Shown here in pieces: positions 51,893-60,965 of a DNA stretch of 64,000 nt. The translations under genes were made by a program, and so were the position numbers. A model generated the notes under the pieces. That model was given only the letters and a program-made list of their open reading frames with translations. It ran no database searches and was not told the DNA's origin. This DNA is from DASXMT01 sp963755985 (GTDB lineage: Bacteria; Actinomycetota; Acidimicrobiia; Acidimicrobiales; RAAP-2), in contig CAVWLO010000002.1 in the NCBI GenBank assembly GCA_963755985.1, positions 248,001 to 312,000 on the forward strand, read 5' to 3'. The first letter of the stretch is position 1. The number at the start of each line of letters is the position of its first letter.

Positions 51893-53445
51893 GCGAGCCC
51901 TCCGCCGTCCCGATCGCCGGGGGGACGGTCGCGACCCCGGAGGCTGTCGATCGAGAAGGTGGCGCACCTACCCACCTGACCATCGAACCCCAAGGAAGGC
52001 GGCGCCCCGGCATGCGGCGGCTGAACGGGGAGGACTCGGGCTTTCTCTCCCTGGAGCTGCCGACCCAGCCGATGACCTCCCAGTTCGTGGTGGTACTGCG
52101 ACCGATGGTTGGCTCCGATGGCGAGCCCCGTCCGATCACCCTCGGGCAGCTCTCGGAGCACATGGCGGACCGCCTAGGTGAGCTGCCATCCTTCCGGTGG
52201 CGCATCCTCCGGGTCCCGTTCGGCCTCAGCCATCACATGGCCATCAACGATCCGGCGTTCGCCATCGACGACCACCTCGACCATACGACCGTCGACTCCC
52301 GCCTCGGGGATCAGGGGTTCGCACGGATCTGCGATGACCTGGCTGGCCAGTGCCTCGACCGAAGCCGGCCGCTGTGGCACGTGACCCTGGTGGACGGGCT
52401 ACCCGACGGGCGCCAGGGACTGGTCATCCGGTTCCATCACGCACTGATGGACGGGGCCCCGACCATCCTGGCCCTGAGTCGGATCCTCTCGGGCCCGGAC
52501 CACCAGGTGGCGCGCCCAGCCGTACCGTGGCAGGCAGTGCCGATCCCCACCCGGAGGCAGCTGATCGCCGACGCTCTGCGTGACGAGGCCCGGATCCGGC
52601 GCCGGGTCCCGTCCCTGATGGTCAGGACCTGGCGTGGTTACCGCGCCCAGCAAGTGTTGCGACGCCGATCCAGCGTGCCCGTGGTCGTCCCGCGCCGGGA
52701 CACGCCGGCGTGCAGTCTCAACGACGCATTCTCCCTTCAACGGGCCCACGCCAATCTCGACCTTCCCCTCGGGGACATCCAACTGGTCAAGCGGGCGGCC
52801 GGTGTGACCATCAACCAGGTCGTACTGGCCGTGGTGGCGGGCGGTCTCCGGCGCCACCTCCTCGATCGAGGGGAGCTGCCCGCCAAGCCCCTGATCTCGG
52901 GGGTGCCAATGGCGTTCGACCCGCCCGGATCGATCCGGGAGTTCGGGAACCACTTCATCAACTTCGTGACCAGCCTAGCTACTGACATCGAGGATCCCTG
53001 GGAACGGCTGCAGGCGGTCGCGGTGGCCAGCAACGCCGCCCGGCAGTCGATGGAGGCCTTCGGGGCCGAGACGCTCTGCGAGTGGCTCGACCAGATCCCC
53101 CCGTACATCGGCGAGTGGTACATCCGCAGGCACATGCGCGCCCGACGGGAGAAACGGGAGGTTGCCGACATCAATGTCAACGTCTCGCTGGTCCGCGCCC
53201 AGGGCACCCCGTGGGCGTTCGGCTCCGCGTCGGTCGAGGGCGTCTACCTGCAGGGGCCGCCGAACTCCGGGTTTGGTCTCAGCATCACCGCCATGAGCTA
53301 CGGCGACGTCCTCATGGTCGGCCTCAACGCCTGCGCCCACGCGGTGCCCGACCCGGGCACAGTCGCCCGGGGGATGGTGGCCGAGCTGGCGGAGCTGGCT
53401 GAGCTGGCGGCGGCAGGTACTCCTGGCGACGGGCGGGTGTTGTAG
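51886..53445 (+). CDS. Wax ester synthase / diacylglycerol acyltransferase, paralogue 2
   Basis: About 519 residues. MRRLNGEDSGFLSLELPTQP is the family N-terminus, RFHHALMDGAPTILALS holds the catalytic HHxxxDG near 184, and INQVVLAVVAGGLRRHL, FINFVTSLATDIEDPWERL and VNVSLVRAQGTPWAFG complete the fold. ATG 51886 adds about 42 residues before that point; ATG 52012 is the alternative and agrees better with paralogue 1. It ends in ELAELAELAA repeats. Acyl acceptor unknown; with the other genes here a glycolipid or wax is plausible. Confidence 0.9.
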   Translation: MVSEPSAVPIAGGTVATPEAVDREGGAPTHLTIEPQGRRRPGMRRLNGEDSGFLSLELPTQPMTSQFVVVLRPMVGSDGEPRPITLGQLSEHMADRLGELPSFRWRILRVPFGLSHHMAINDPAFAIDDHLDHTTVDSRLGDQGFARICDDLAGQCLDRSRPLWHVTLVDGLPDGRQGLVIRFHHALMDGAPTILALSRILSGPDHQVARPAVPWQAVPIPTRRQLIADALRDEARIRRRVPSLMVRTWRGYRAQQVLRRRSSVPVVVPRRDTPACSLNDAFSLQRAHANLDLPLGDIQLVKRAAGVTINQVVLAVVAGGLRRHLLDRGELPAKPLISGVPMAFDPPGSIREFGNHFINFVTSLATDIEDPWERLQAVAVASNAARQSMEAFGAETLCEWLDQIPPYIGEWYIRRHMRARREKREVADINVNVSLVRAQGTPWAFGSASVEGVYLQGPPNSGFGLSITAMSYGDVLMVGLNACAHAVPDPGTVARGMVAELAELAELAAAGTPGDGRVL

Positions 53446-53490
53446 ATCGGCGGACGCCACCGCGCCGGGGATCTCTCGGCCCCTGTCGCT

Positions 53491-53550
53491 TCAGTCCTCG
53501 TCAGTCCTCGTCAGTCGTCGTCAGTCCTCGTCAGTCCTCGTCAGTCCTCC
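53491..53550. repeat. Six tandem copies of a 10-bp unit
   Basis: TCAGTCCTCG repeated six times with one substitution in the third and one in the sixth copy. It covers the stop of the LysR-like remnant (TCA at 53541 on the plus strand) and the space to the WS/DGAT gene. Confidence 0.9.
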
Positions 53551-54402
53551 ATCAGGCCCAAGAATCCCTGGGGCGGCAGGAGCCAGAGGTCCTCGCGAGC
53601 AGCCACCACGATCCATCGTTCCACCGCCGGTCGGGGCTCGGCCACCATCGCCCCCAGCTGAGTGGCGATGTCGGCCATCGGTTCGGTTGCGAGAGAGGCG
53701 CCTGCTCCGGCGAGCACCAGCGACAAGATGGCCTCTCGCTGGGCAGTGACCACCGACACGCTGGGTACCACACCGGTGCCAGCAAATCCCTCCTTCCGAA
53801 GGCGGCGGCTCGACGTGGCCCGCGGGGTGGCGAGCATCGCCATTTCCGAGGCGGAGCGGTTCCCGCTTCGCTGCTGATCCCCGATTCACCGGTGACCCAT
53901 CCGAGCCCACCTTCCCTCTCTTCACCGGTGATCTCGGCGGCAAAATGACCAGCAGCCGCTGCCCCTCGACAGGTACCACACGAGGGTCCGACGGCAACCC
54001 GGTCTGCTCCCCGTTGCCCAGATCGCACTGTCCGGTGCGGAGGAGGTCGACCAGGTCGGACGTGTCCTCCGGCGCCGACAGGGCCACGGCCACATCGGGA
54101 TAGTGCCCGGCAAAAGCGGCCCACCAACTCCGCCATGGGATGAGCGGCCAGGGTGGGCAGGCTGGCCACCGACAAGGTGCCGCCCCGCAGCCCGGTTACC
54201 GCCTCCACTGCAGCTCTGGCCGTCTCCACGTCCCGAAGCACCTGGCGCGCCGGTCCCACCAATGCCTCCCTCGCCACCGTCAGTACGACCCGGCGGCCCA
54301 GACGGTCGAACGGCTCCGTGCCAGCTCCTGCTCGAGCTCCTTGATGGCCAATGAAAGTGCGGACTGGGAGCGAAGACTGCCCCCCTCTCTGTCCACAATG
54401 AG
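53541..54402 (-). pseudogene. LysR-type regulator, truncated and frameshifted
   Basis: Pieces in order: SALSLAIKELEQEL (end of the helix-turn-helix), shift near 54322, then FDRLGRRVVLTVAREALVGP and VTGLRGGTLSVASLPTLAAHP; shift at an A-run at 54112-54115, then DVAVALSAPEDTSDLVDLLR and VVPVEGQRLLVILPP; shift near 53849, then VVPSVSVVTAQREAILSLVL and AGAGASLATEP to the end. The first 40 or so residues, including the recognition helix, are missing where the IS3-family element begins. A true pseudogene interrupted at its 5' end by the insertion is the natural reading. Confidence 0.78.
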
Positions 54403-54455
54403 TGAGACACCTTCAGCATCCACGTACTGAGCATGGGGGCGTTGGAGGATTTCTC

Positions 54456-54911
54456 ATGGAGAACACCACGACGAGGAAGGTGCCGCCGGTCAAGTCTGAG
54501 CACGGCAAGACTTGGCACATCGACGACGGCACCGGAGCTGATGGAGGTCCCCGCTATCACAAGAGCGGGATACGCCGGGTCTTCACGCCTGAGTACAAGC
54601 TGGCCATCCTGGCCGAATATGACGGGTGCTCGGAGACCGGCGAACGAGGAGCGCTGCTCCGGCGGGAAGGTCTCTACTCCAGCCTGATCACCGACTGGAG
54701 ACGCCAGCACCGCCAGGGGCTGATCAAGGCCTCCCTCGGGCGAAATGACGGTGGTCGGGGTGGCCTTTCGCTCTCCGAGGTGGCCCGGCTACGGACCGAG
54801 AACGAGCGGCTGCGCTCCAAGTTGGCCCAGGCCGAGGCGGTCATCAACGTCCAGGGAACAGTACACGCGCTCTTGGAAGAGATCTCCAAGAGCGCGGACT
54901 CAGACGAGTAG
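54456..54911 (+). CDS. IS3-family transposase OrfA
   Basis: 151 residues. RRVFTPEYKLAILAEYDGC and GALLRREGLYSSLITDWRRQ form the helix-turn-helix, and SEVARLRTENERLRSKLAQAEA is the leucine-zipper-like coiled coil used for multimerisation. GGAGG precedes the ATG. OrfB begins eight bases after the stop with its own GTG, rather than by the usual overlapping -1 frameshift. Confidence 0.87.
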   Translation: MENTTTRKVPPVKSEHGKTWHIDDGTGADGGPRYHKSGIRRVFTPEYKLAILAEYDGCSETGERGALLRREGLYSSLITDWRRQHRQGLIKASLGRNDGGRGGLSLSEVARLRTENERLRSKLAQAEAVINVQGTVHALLEEISKSADSDE

Positions 54912-54919
54912 TTGACGAC

Positions 54920-55926
54920 GTGCTCGACGCCGGGGTCGAGGAGTTGACCCCGACCATTGGACGAAAGAGGGCTTGCGAGGTCCTGGGGCGAAGTCGGGCC
55001 ACTCACTACCGGGTCAAACGTCCTCGGGTCTGTGGGCCGCCGGCCCCCCGACGTTCGCATCGTGCCCTGGCAGAAGCGGAAGCCGACACCATCGTTGCGA
55101 CCCTCCACGAGGAGCGCTTTTGTGACAAGCCCCGGCCCAGGTCTGGGCCACCCTTTTGGACGAGGGGACCTACCTGGCCTCGGTGTCCACCATGTACCGA
55201 CTGCTTCGTGAGCGGGCTCAGGTGCGAGAACGCCGAGCCCAGGCCCGCAGGCCGGCCTCGGTCAAGCCCGAGCTGGTGGCGACGCGGCCCAACGAGGTCT
55301 GGAGCTGGGACATCACCAAGCTGGCCGGTCCCTACAAATGGACCTGGTTCCAGCTCTACAGCATCCTCGACATCTACAGCCGCTACGTGGTGGGGTGGCT
55401 GGTGGCCCCTCGGGAATCGGCCACCTTGGCCGAGCAGCTCATCGCCGATGCCATTTATCGACACAACGTCGCCGAGGGCCAGCTCACCCTGCACGCCGAC
55501 CGGGGATCCTCCATGACCTCCCGGACCGTCAGCCAGCTCCTGGCTGATCTGGGTGTTCTCCAGAGCCATTCACGACCCCACCAGTCCAACGACAACCCCT
55601 ACTCGGAGTCCTCGTTCAAGACGCTCAAGTACTCGCCCACCTTCCCCAAGCGCTTCGCCAACATCGCCGCGGCCCGCACCTTCTGTGACGGCTTCTTTGC
55701 CCACTACACCACCGAGCACCGGCACTCGGGGATCGGGCTGCATACACCGGCCGACGTCCATTTCGGCCTGGCAGACGTTGTCCGGGAGAAGCGCCAAGGG
55801 GTCCTCGACGCCGCCTACGACTCCATGCCCCACCGGTTCCGGACCCCGCCGCAGGCACCACGGATCCCAGACGCCTTTTGGATCAACCGACCCGAGGAGG
55901 TGCCTCTGGCCGCAGAAGCGATCTGA
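54920..55926 (+). pseudogene. IS3-family transposase OrfB (DDE), frameshifted
   Basis: First frame: MLDAGVEELTPTIGRKRACE and LGRSRATHYRVKRPR to EERFCDK. One base is missing near 55130; the next frame continues AQVWATLLDEGTYLASVSTM and contains the complete catalytic core: VWSWDITKL (first Asp), LHADRGSSM (second Asp) and NPYSESSFKTLKY (Glu). Restoring the base gives a normal OrfB of about 336 residues. Confidence 0.85.
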
Positions 55927-56000
55927 CCTTCGGTGTCTCATTCGGGTTGACAGGTACCGCCCTCTCTCCCTCTGTCACACCCTCCTGTCACGATCGAAGC

Positions 56001-57398
56001 ATGAGTTTGAAGTGGGTCCCAGATCCACCCGAGGACACCGAGGACACTGCGTCCGCAGGATCGCGAGCGATCCCGCATGCGGCCGCGGACGCTGAGGTGG
56101 GGCTTCGGTCCCGCTTCTCGTCAGCCATCTCCCTCCTCGAACGCCTGGTCGATGAGCTCGATCCTGACTTGCTCACAGGTGTCGATGCCCTCGCCGTATT
56201 CGACGATGCGGTTCGCATCGAGCGGTTGGGTGGTGTCGCCCGATTGCGTCTGGCAAAGCGGATCGAGTCTTCTGGAGTATGCAGCGAAAATGGTCATCGC
56301 TCAGCTGCCGAACTCATCGCCGAGCACAGCGGCACTGACGTCGGAAGCGCCCAGGGCACACTCGAGCTCGCCCAACAGCTCGAAGCATGCCCGGCCACGG
56401 CCGATGCCCTCGCTGACGGCACGCTCTCTGCTCTTCAGGCCAAAGAGATCGCCGGTGCGGCCACGCTCAATCCCAGCAAAGAGACAGAGCTCATCAACAC
56501 CGCCCGACGCCAACCCGTCAAGATCCTTCGCACCGAATGTCGCAGGGCTAAGGCCAGCAGCGCGGCTTCGGACCCGATGGCTACCCATAAACGGATCCAC
56601 AAGGGGCGCTACCTCCGTCATTGGACGGACGAAGAAGGGGCGTTCTGCCTGAAGGCCCGGCTCACCGCCGACCGGGGCGCCAAGGTGGCTGCCGTGCTCG
56701 AGCATGAGGCGCGCATCATTTTCGATGAGGCCCGGAAGGCCGGAAGTCGCGAGCCCCTTGCCGCCTATGCGGTTGACGCATTGGTCTCGATCGTTACCGG
56801 TGGAGGCCCAGCCCAGCCGCCCCAAACCGTCGTCCACGTACGCGTCGATCACGAGGCCCTCCGTCGAGGGCACGTCGACGAGGGCGAGATCTCCGAGATC
56901 GCCTCGACCGGTGCTCCGGTTCCAATTCCGGTTGTGTCCGATCTGATGACCGACGCCGGGATCAAGGTGATCTTCCACCACGCAAACGAGATCACGAGGA
57001 TCTACCACTTCACCCGCACCATCAACGCCATCCTGCGTACGGCTCTCGAAGATCGAGACACGCACTGTGTAGCGCCCGGGTGTGGAGCAACCAGGTTCTT
57101 ACAGATCGATCACACTGAGGATTTTGGTATGGGCGGCCCCACCTGCCTGGCCAATACGGCCCGTCTATGCACTTTCCACCATCATCTAAAGACCTTGGAG
57201 GGCTACATCCTCTGGAAGGACGCCCAACAGGACTGGCACTTCGACCCGCCGCCACCGTTCGGCGAGGAGGAGGCTTATGAAGAGCATCGACGACGACTTG
57301 GTGTCGCCCAACCCGTCGCCAGGTTCGCAGATGACGGCGAGTCCCGTCGCGGCGAGACGAGTGTGGGCGCATCCGGCCCTTCCCCGCCACTCTTCTGA
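56001..57398 (+). CDS. DUF222 / HNH endonuclease-domain protein, paralogue 2
   Basis: A 465-residue protein. DUF222 core with RYLRHWTDEEGAFCLKARLT and KVAAVLEHEARIIFDEARKAG; HNH region near 354-400 reads HCVAPGCGATRFLQIDHTED and later ANTARLCTFHHHLKTLEGY. Compared with the copy at 34237-35886 it lacks the repeat block and has a shorter N-terminus. ATG 56001 was chosen; the frame is open upstream into the IS element. Its position directly next to an IS element fits the scattered, mobile-looking distribution of this family. Nuclease activity presumed only. Confidence 0.83.
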   Translation: MSLKWVPDPPEDTEDTASAGSRAIPHAAADAEVGLRSRFSSAISLLERLVDELDPDLLTGVDALAVFDDAVRIERLGGVARLRLAKRIESSGVCSENGHRSAAELIAEHSGTDVGSAQGTLELAQQLEACPATADALADGTLSALQAKEIAGAATLNPSKETELINTARRQPVKILRTECRRAKASSAASDPMATHKRIHKGRYLRHWTDEEGAFCLKARLTADRGAKVAAVLEHEARIIFDEARKAGSREPLAAYAVDALVSIVTGGGPAQPPQTVVHVRVDHEALRRGHVDEGEISEIASTGAPVPIPVVSDLMTDAGIKVIFHHANEITRIYHFTRTINAILRTALEDRDTHCVAPGCGATRFLQIDHTEDFGMGGPTCLANTARLCTFHHHLKTLEGYILWKDAQQDWHFDPPPPFGEEEAYEEHRRRLGVAQPVARFADDGESRRGETSVGASGPSPPLF

Positions 57399-57622
57399 GT
57401 GGCTGATGAGTATCTGGTTACTTGTCTGGCTTTTCGAATCTACGCGGGTGCGATGGGCCGCCAAGCTCGCGATCGCGATGGTTACCTTGCTCGAAACCGA
57501 ACCACACTCATGCCACGCTGCGACGATGACCACTCGCAAGTTTTGGTACCCGGGCCCCGGTAGGACGGAGCGACCCGGAGGACCAACGATCCTGGTCGCG
57601 CAACCGTGGAACAATCCATGGC
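57399..57622. other. Gap without a recognised gene
   Basis: 224 bases. All frames are interrupted or lack protein-like sequence. No promoter or hairpin recognised. Confidence 0.35.
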
Positions 57623-57922
57623 ATGGACGAGCCGCCGGAGCTCAAGAACAACGGACACTGGAGAATGGCTGTCTGGGCCCTCCGAGTGGGGTACGTCGGG
57701 CTGGCTATCGCCATTGCGGGCCTCATCGTGATGTCGTTGGGATCCACGCCGTGGGTCCTGGCCGTCGGGGTGATCGTTTGGCTCGCCGCCGCAACCGTCA
57801 CGTTGGCGGGGTTCCTCCGGTCCCGGCACGAGCTTCCCGATCCACGACCTAGGTTCTGGTCGATGCGGTTCATGCTCATCCACGACACGGTGCACGCCCA
57901 GTCGTCGGCCAAGCGGTCCTGA
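57623..57922 (+). CDS. Small two-helix membrane protein
   Basis: 99 residues. Two clear transmembrane helices, VGYVGLAIAIAGLIVMSL and WVLAVGVIVWLAAATVTLAGF, connected by a short GSTPW turn, with both ends in the cytoplasm predicted from the basic residues. The C-terminal DPRPRFWSMRFMLIHDTVHA is hydrophilic. ATG start. No family recognised; hydrophobic pattern and normal codon use support a real gene. Confidence 0.6.
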   Translation: MDEPPELKNNGHWRMAVWALRVGYVGLAIAIAGLIVMSLGSTPWVLAVGVIVWLAAATVTLAGFLRSRHELPDPRPRFWSMRFMLIHDTVHAQSSAKRS

Positions 57923-58165
57923 CTGCTCCCTTTCAGTGGAGACGGAACCATTCTGAGTAATTTCTTTTTTCCGCCCTTGTCTGAGTGGCAAGTGGCCTCT
58001 CATTCTGAGGGTCCGAGCTCGTCCCAGTTGCAGCGGACAGTGGGGCCGTGGCAGGTACGGGGAGTGGGAAGTTTCGCCCTTCTCAAATTTGGGCACCTAC
58101 GTGCCGTGATATTCGCCCCGTGAGCCCGTTCTCTCAGGCAGTCGAGCTCGAATGGTGGTGGTCGT
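57923..58165. other. Gap without a recognised gene
   Basis: About 240 bases; a T-run (TTTCTTTTTTCC near 57960) without a preceding hairpin is the only notable point. Confidence 0.35.
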
Positions 58166-58969
58166 ATGACGGGATTCAAGCTGGTCGAAGGTAAAGCCGC
58201 ACCCGCGAACGGCCCCGATGCCTCCACTGGGTCGTGGGAACCAGGTCAGTCGTGGGAACCAGGTCCGTCGTGGGAACCAGGTCATTTTGGGCAAGCGGTG
58301 GGCGATGCCTTATGGGCTGTTCCGGCCCCTATCGGATCCGGCGACCCCTCCGTTTTGTCGGGGGCGACGATCACCGTGGTCGACGATGGAGAGCGGGTTG
58401 CGCCTCTGGTAGCCGTCTTACTCAAGTCGCACGGGGCAAGAGCACTTGTGGTCAATCCCGATGAGATTCCCGATGTGTCCGACGGCATCATCCATCTGGG
58501 GCAGCTTCACGCGACCACGCAGGTGCCGGTCGACCTCTTCGACGACGTCTACCCGGTGGCAATGGCCGGTGCCACCACTGTGTTGGCGGTGACCGGACTC
58601 GGGGGCACGTACGGCCGGTGTCTTGCCGATTCGGGAGCGGAAGGCCAGGGCCGGGCTGGCACCGAAAGTTGGGACGGCGCCGGCCTCTCCAGTCTGTTCG
58701 GGTCCCTGGCCGAGGAGCTGCCCGGAGCGAACGTCCGAGCCGTGGACGTCGATTGCTTCGACGACCCGGTGGTGCTTGCCGGCCGTATCGTTGCTGAGGC
58801 CGTCGTCGCCGGTGGGCCGGTGGCCGTTGGCTACCGGGATGACCGGCGATGCACCCTGGTCACGGGTGATCCGTCGGCGGCGATTGCCGACGATGACCAG
58901 GGGGTGGGCTGGGGTCCCGTACGGCCCGTCGTGGCACACGAGGGGTCGGCGCTGGTGTTGATCGGCTGA
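58166..58969 (+). CDS. Ketoreductase-like protein ending at the nucleotide-binding motif (probably truncated)
   Basis: 267 residues. After three SWEPG pentapeptide repeats the protein resembles the N-terminal structural half of polyketide-synthase ketoreductase domains: ATITVVDDGERVAPLVAVLL, DGIIHLGQLHATT, and GLSSLFGSLAEELPGANVRA followed by DVDCFDDPVVLAGRIVAEAV and GPVAVGYRDDRRCTLVT. It stops after GSALVLIG, where relatives continue with the catalytic, NADP-binding GGxxGIT half. That half is absent; a repeat array follows. It is therefore either a remnant or a stand-alone structural domain. No start ambiguity: ATG 58166. Confidence 0.55.
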   Translation: MTGFKLVEGKAAPANGPDASTGSWEPGQSWEPGPSWEPGHFGQAVGDALWAVPAPIGSGDPSVLSGATITVVDDGERVAPLVAVLLKSHGARALVVNPDEIPDVSDGIIHLGQLHATTQVPVDLFDDVYPVAMAGATTVLAVTGLGGTYGRCLADSGAEGQGRAGTESWDGAGLSSLFGSLAEELPGANVRAVDVDCFDDPVVLAGRIVAEAVVAGGPVAVGYRDDRRCTLVTGDPSAAIADDDQGVGWGPVRPVVAHEGSALVLIG

Positions 58970-59009
58970 GGCGGCATTCCCGATTCGCTCGGTTGACCCG
59001 CCGTGCCGT

Positions 59010-59127
59010 CATTGGGGCGGTCCCGTCATTGCGGCCATGCCGTCATCGGGGGCCGCGCCCTCATTGCGGGGCCGCCCCGTCATTGAGGGTCGTGCCGTCA
59101 TTGAGGGTCGTGCCGTCATTGGGGCAG
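59010..59127. repeat. Degenerate array of an 18-bp-like unit (GCCGTCATTGAGGGTCGT)
   Basis: About seven copies containing CGTCATTG, the last three nearly identical. It lies between the truncated ketoreductase-like gene and the convergent pxpBC gene. Confidence 0.8.
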
Positions 59128-59143
59128 GCTGACTACAGGCGGC

Positions 59144-60946
59144 CTACGAGGTGCTCTGGGTCGGAAACCATCCGGACACGCTGCCGTCGAGCAGCCGCTC
59201 GTGTTCTCGGCGCAAGGCACGGGCCTCGTCCAGACCGACCACGTCAAAGCGGAGGTCGTCGCCGGGGCCCAGGCGGCCCAGTGCTCCCCAGTCGGCACTA
59301 ATCACCGTGGCCATGACCGGATAGCCGCCGATGGTCGCATGATCGGGCATCAGCACGAGTGGGTGGCCATCGGGCGGGATCTGGATGGCGCCGTTGACCA
59401 TCCCGCACGAGGGAATGCCGGCCGACGGAGGACTGATGAGGGTCTCGCCCTTGCCACTGGACTGTCGGGATCCGGACCTCAGGCGGAGACCGATGCGGTT
59501 GGAACGGCCGTCGACCATCCAGCATGCGTGGGTGAGGGTTTGAAGCTCTGCTTCGGCGCCACGGTGGGGACCGGGGACCACGCGAACGCTCGGGCCCGTC
59601 CCGAGGGGGGTCAAGCGGCCTCGCGGGTGCCCGGGATTCCCGAGGTCCACCTGGTCACCGACCTGCAGGGGCCCTGCGCCGAGCCTGGAGAGGACATCAG
59701 AGGAGCGTGAACCCAGAGTCACGGGACCCTCCAGCCCGCCCGCTACGGCTAGATACGACCGAAGGCTCCGCCGTAACGAGCCGATGGCGAGGACCTGTCC
59801 GGCTGCGACCGGGACCACGGCGTCTGCCGCCACCTGACGGTCGTCGAGCTTCAGGTCGGCGTCGCCAACGACGGCGATGAACCCGTCAGAAGAGAAACGG
59901 ATGGTAGGGCCGTGCACGGTCAGCTCGAGCACGGCAGCATCCTCGGGGTTGCCGACCAAGCGGTTGGCCAGCCTGAACCCGTCAGGATCGGCGGCACCGG
60001 CCGTCGGCACACCGATGGCGGCCAGACCCTTCCGGCCGCCATCTTGCATGAGGGTGAGCATGCCCGGCTCGAGGATCTCGATGTAGCGGTCGGACGATGC
60101 CCGCAACCGTGCCCTGGTCGGGTCGGGCTCGCTCGGTTCGGCCATGGCGGCGCCGGTACGGGTACGGGCGGTGGGATCAGCGCGGGAGGAGTGGGCGGTA
60201 TCCGCGGCAAAGGAGCGGGGGGTATCCGCGGCAAAGGAGCGGGGGGTATCCGCGGCAAAGGAGCGCGCGGTATCCGAGGCGAAGGAGCGGGGGGTATCCG
60301 CGGCTCGGGTGAAGCGGACGGTATCGCCCGCCCTCAGCAGAGCGAACGGTGGGGTGCTCGGGTCGAACAATGACACGTCGGTTCGACCGACCAGTTGCCA
60401 TCCGCCGGGGGTGCGTTGCGGGTAGACGGCGGCGAATCCAGCGGCCAGGGCGACCGAACCGGACGGTACCTGAGTCCGCGGGCTGGGCCTTCGCTCGATG
60501 CCGGCCAACGGTGGCGGCAGGCCGACGAGGTAGGGAAACCCCGGGGCAAAGCCGAGGAAGGCCACCCGCAGGTCGACGGAGGTGAGGAGGCGGCTCACCT
60601 CTTCGACGCCGGCATCGATCGCAGCCGCGACGTCTTCCAGGTCGGGACCGTCGAACGTCACGGGGATCTCGACGACGCGGCCAGGAGCGCCCAGTGTCGG
60701 AGCGCCGGCAGATGGAGCGCCGGCAACTGGACCAGAGGAAGAGAGCCTGGCGAGCCAATCTCGGATCCCCGCTGGATCGGCGATCATCGGATCGATGTGG
60801 ACGAGCACGGTGCGCAGGCCGACGACGGCCTCGATGATGCCGGGCGGCGGCGAGGGACCCCTGTCGATGCTGGCGGCAAGCCGGTGGGCGGCGCGGTCGT
60901 CCTCGACCTCGACGAGGAGGCCGGTGTCGCCGAATGGGGTGATCAC
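59144..60946 (-). CDS. Fused 5-oxoprolinase subunits B and C (carboxyltransferase domains 1 and 2)
   Basis: With PxpA, hydrolyses 5-oxoproline to glutamate using ATP. Residues 1-210 are the PxpB/KipI part: ITPFGDTGLLVEVEDD, FLGFAPGFPYLVGLPPPL and VYPQRTPGGWQLVGRTD. Residues about 285-600 are the PxpC/KipA part: YIEILEPGMLTLMQDGG, ELTVHGPTIRF and GEPxIS-like GETLISPPSAGIPSCGMVNG. Between them an ADTPRSFA octapeptide array (24-bp unit, 60185-60310) forms the linker. GTG 60946 is used; it begins 19 bases after the pxpA stop. Usually these are separate genes, but fusions are known. Confidence 0.88.
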   Translation of the reverse strand: MITPFGDTGLLVEVEDDRAAHRLAASIDRGPSPPPGIIEAVVGLRTVLVHIDPMIADPAGIRDWLARLSSSGPVAGAPSAGAPTLGAPGRVVEIPVTFDGPDLEDVAAAIDAGVEEVSRLLTSVDLRVAFLGFAPGFPYLVGLPPPLAGIERRPSPRTQVPSGSVALAAGFAAVYPQRTPGGWQLVGRTDVSLFDPSTPPFALLRAGDTVRFTRAADTPRSFASDTARSFAADTPRSFAADTPRSFAADTAHSSRADPTARTRTGAAMAEPSEPDPTRARLRASSDRYIEILEPGMLTLMQDGGRKGLAAIGVPTAGAADPDGFRLANRLVGNPEDAAVLELTVHGPTIRFSSDGFIAVVGDADLKLDDRQVAADAVVPVAAGQVLAIGSLRRSLRSYLAVAGGLEGPVTLGSRSSDVLSRLGAGPLQVGDQVDLGNPGHPRGRLTPLGTGPSVRVVPGPHRGAEAELQTLTHACWMVDGRSNRIGLRLRSGSRQSSGKGETLISPPSAGIPSCGMVNGAIQIPPDGHPLVLMPDHATIGGYPVMATVISADWGALGRLGPGDDLRFDVVGLDEARALRREHERLLDGSVSGWFPTQSTS

Positions 60947-60965
60947 AGCGCCATCGGTTGGAGGC

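Larger units (their letters stand above)
54403..55940 (+). mobile_element. IS3-family insertion sequence
   Basis: About 1.54 kb with two overlapping-type ORFs coding a helix-turn-helix protein and a DDE transposase. TGAGACACC (54403-54411) and its complement GGTGTCTCA (55932-55940) form the recognisable ends; including flanks, GAGTGAGACACC and GAATGAGACACC match at 11 of 12. No target-site duplication could be made out. One end lies in the LysR remnant. OrfB is frameshifted, so the copy is probably not autonomous as given. Confidence 0.85.
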
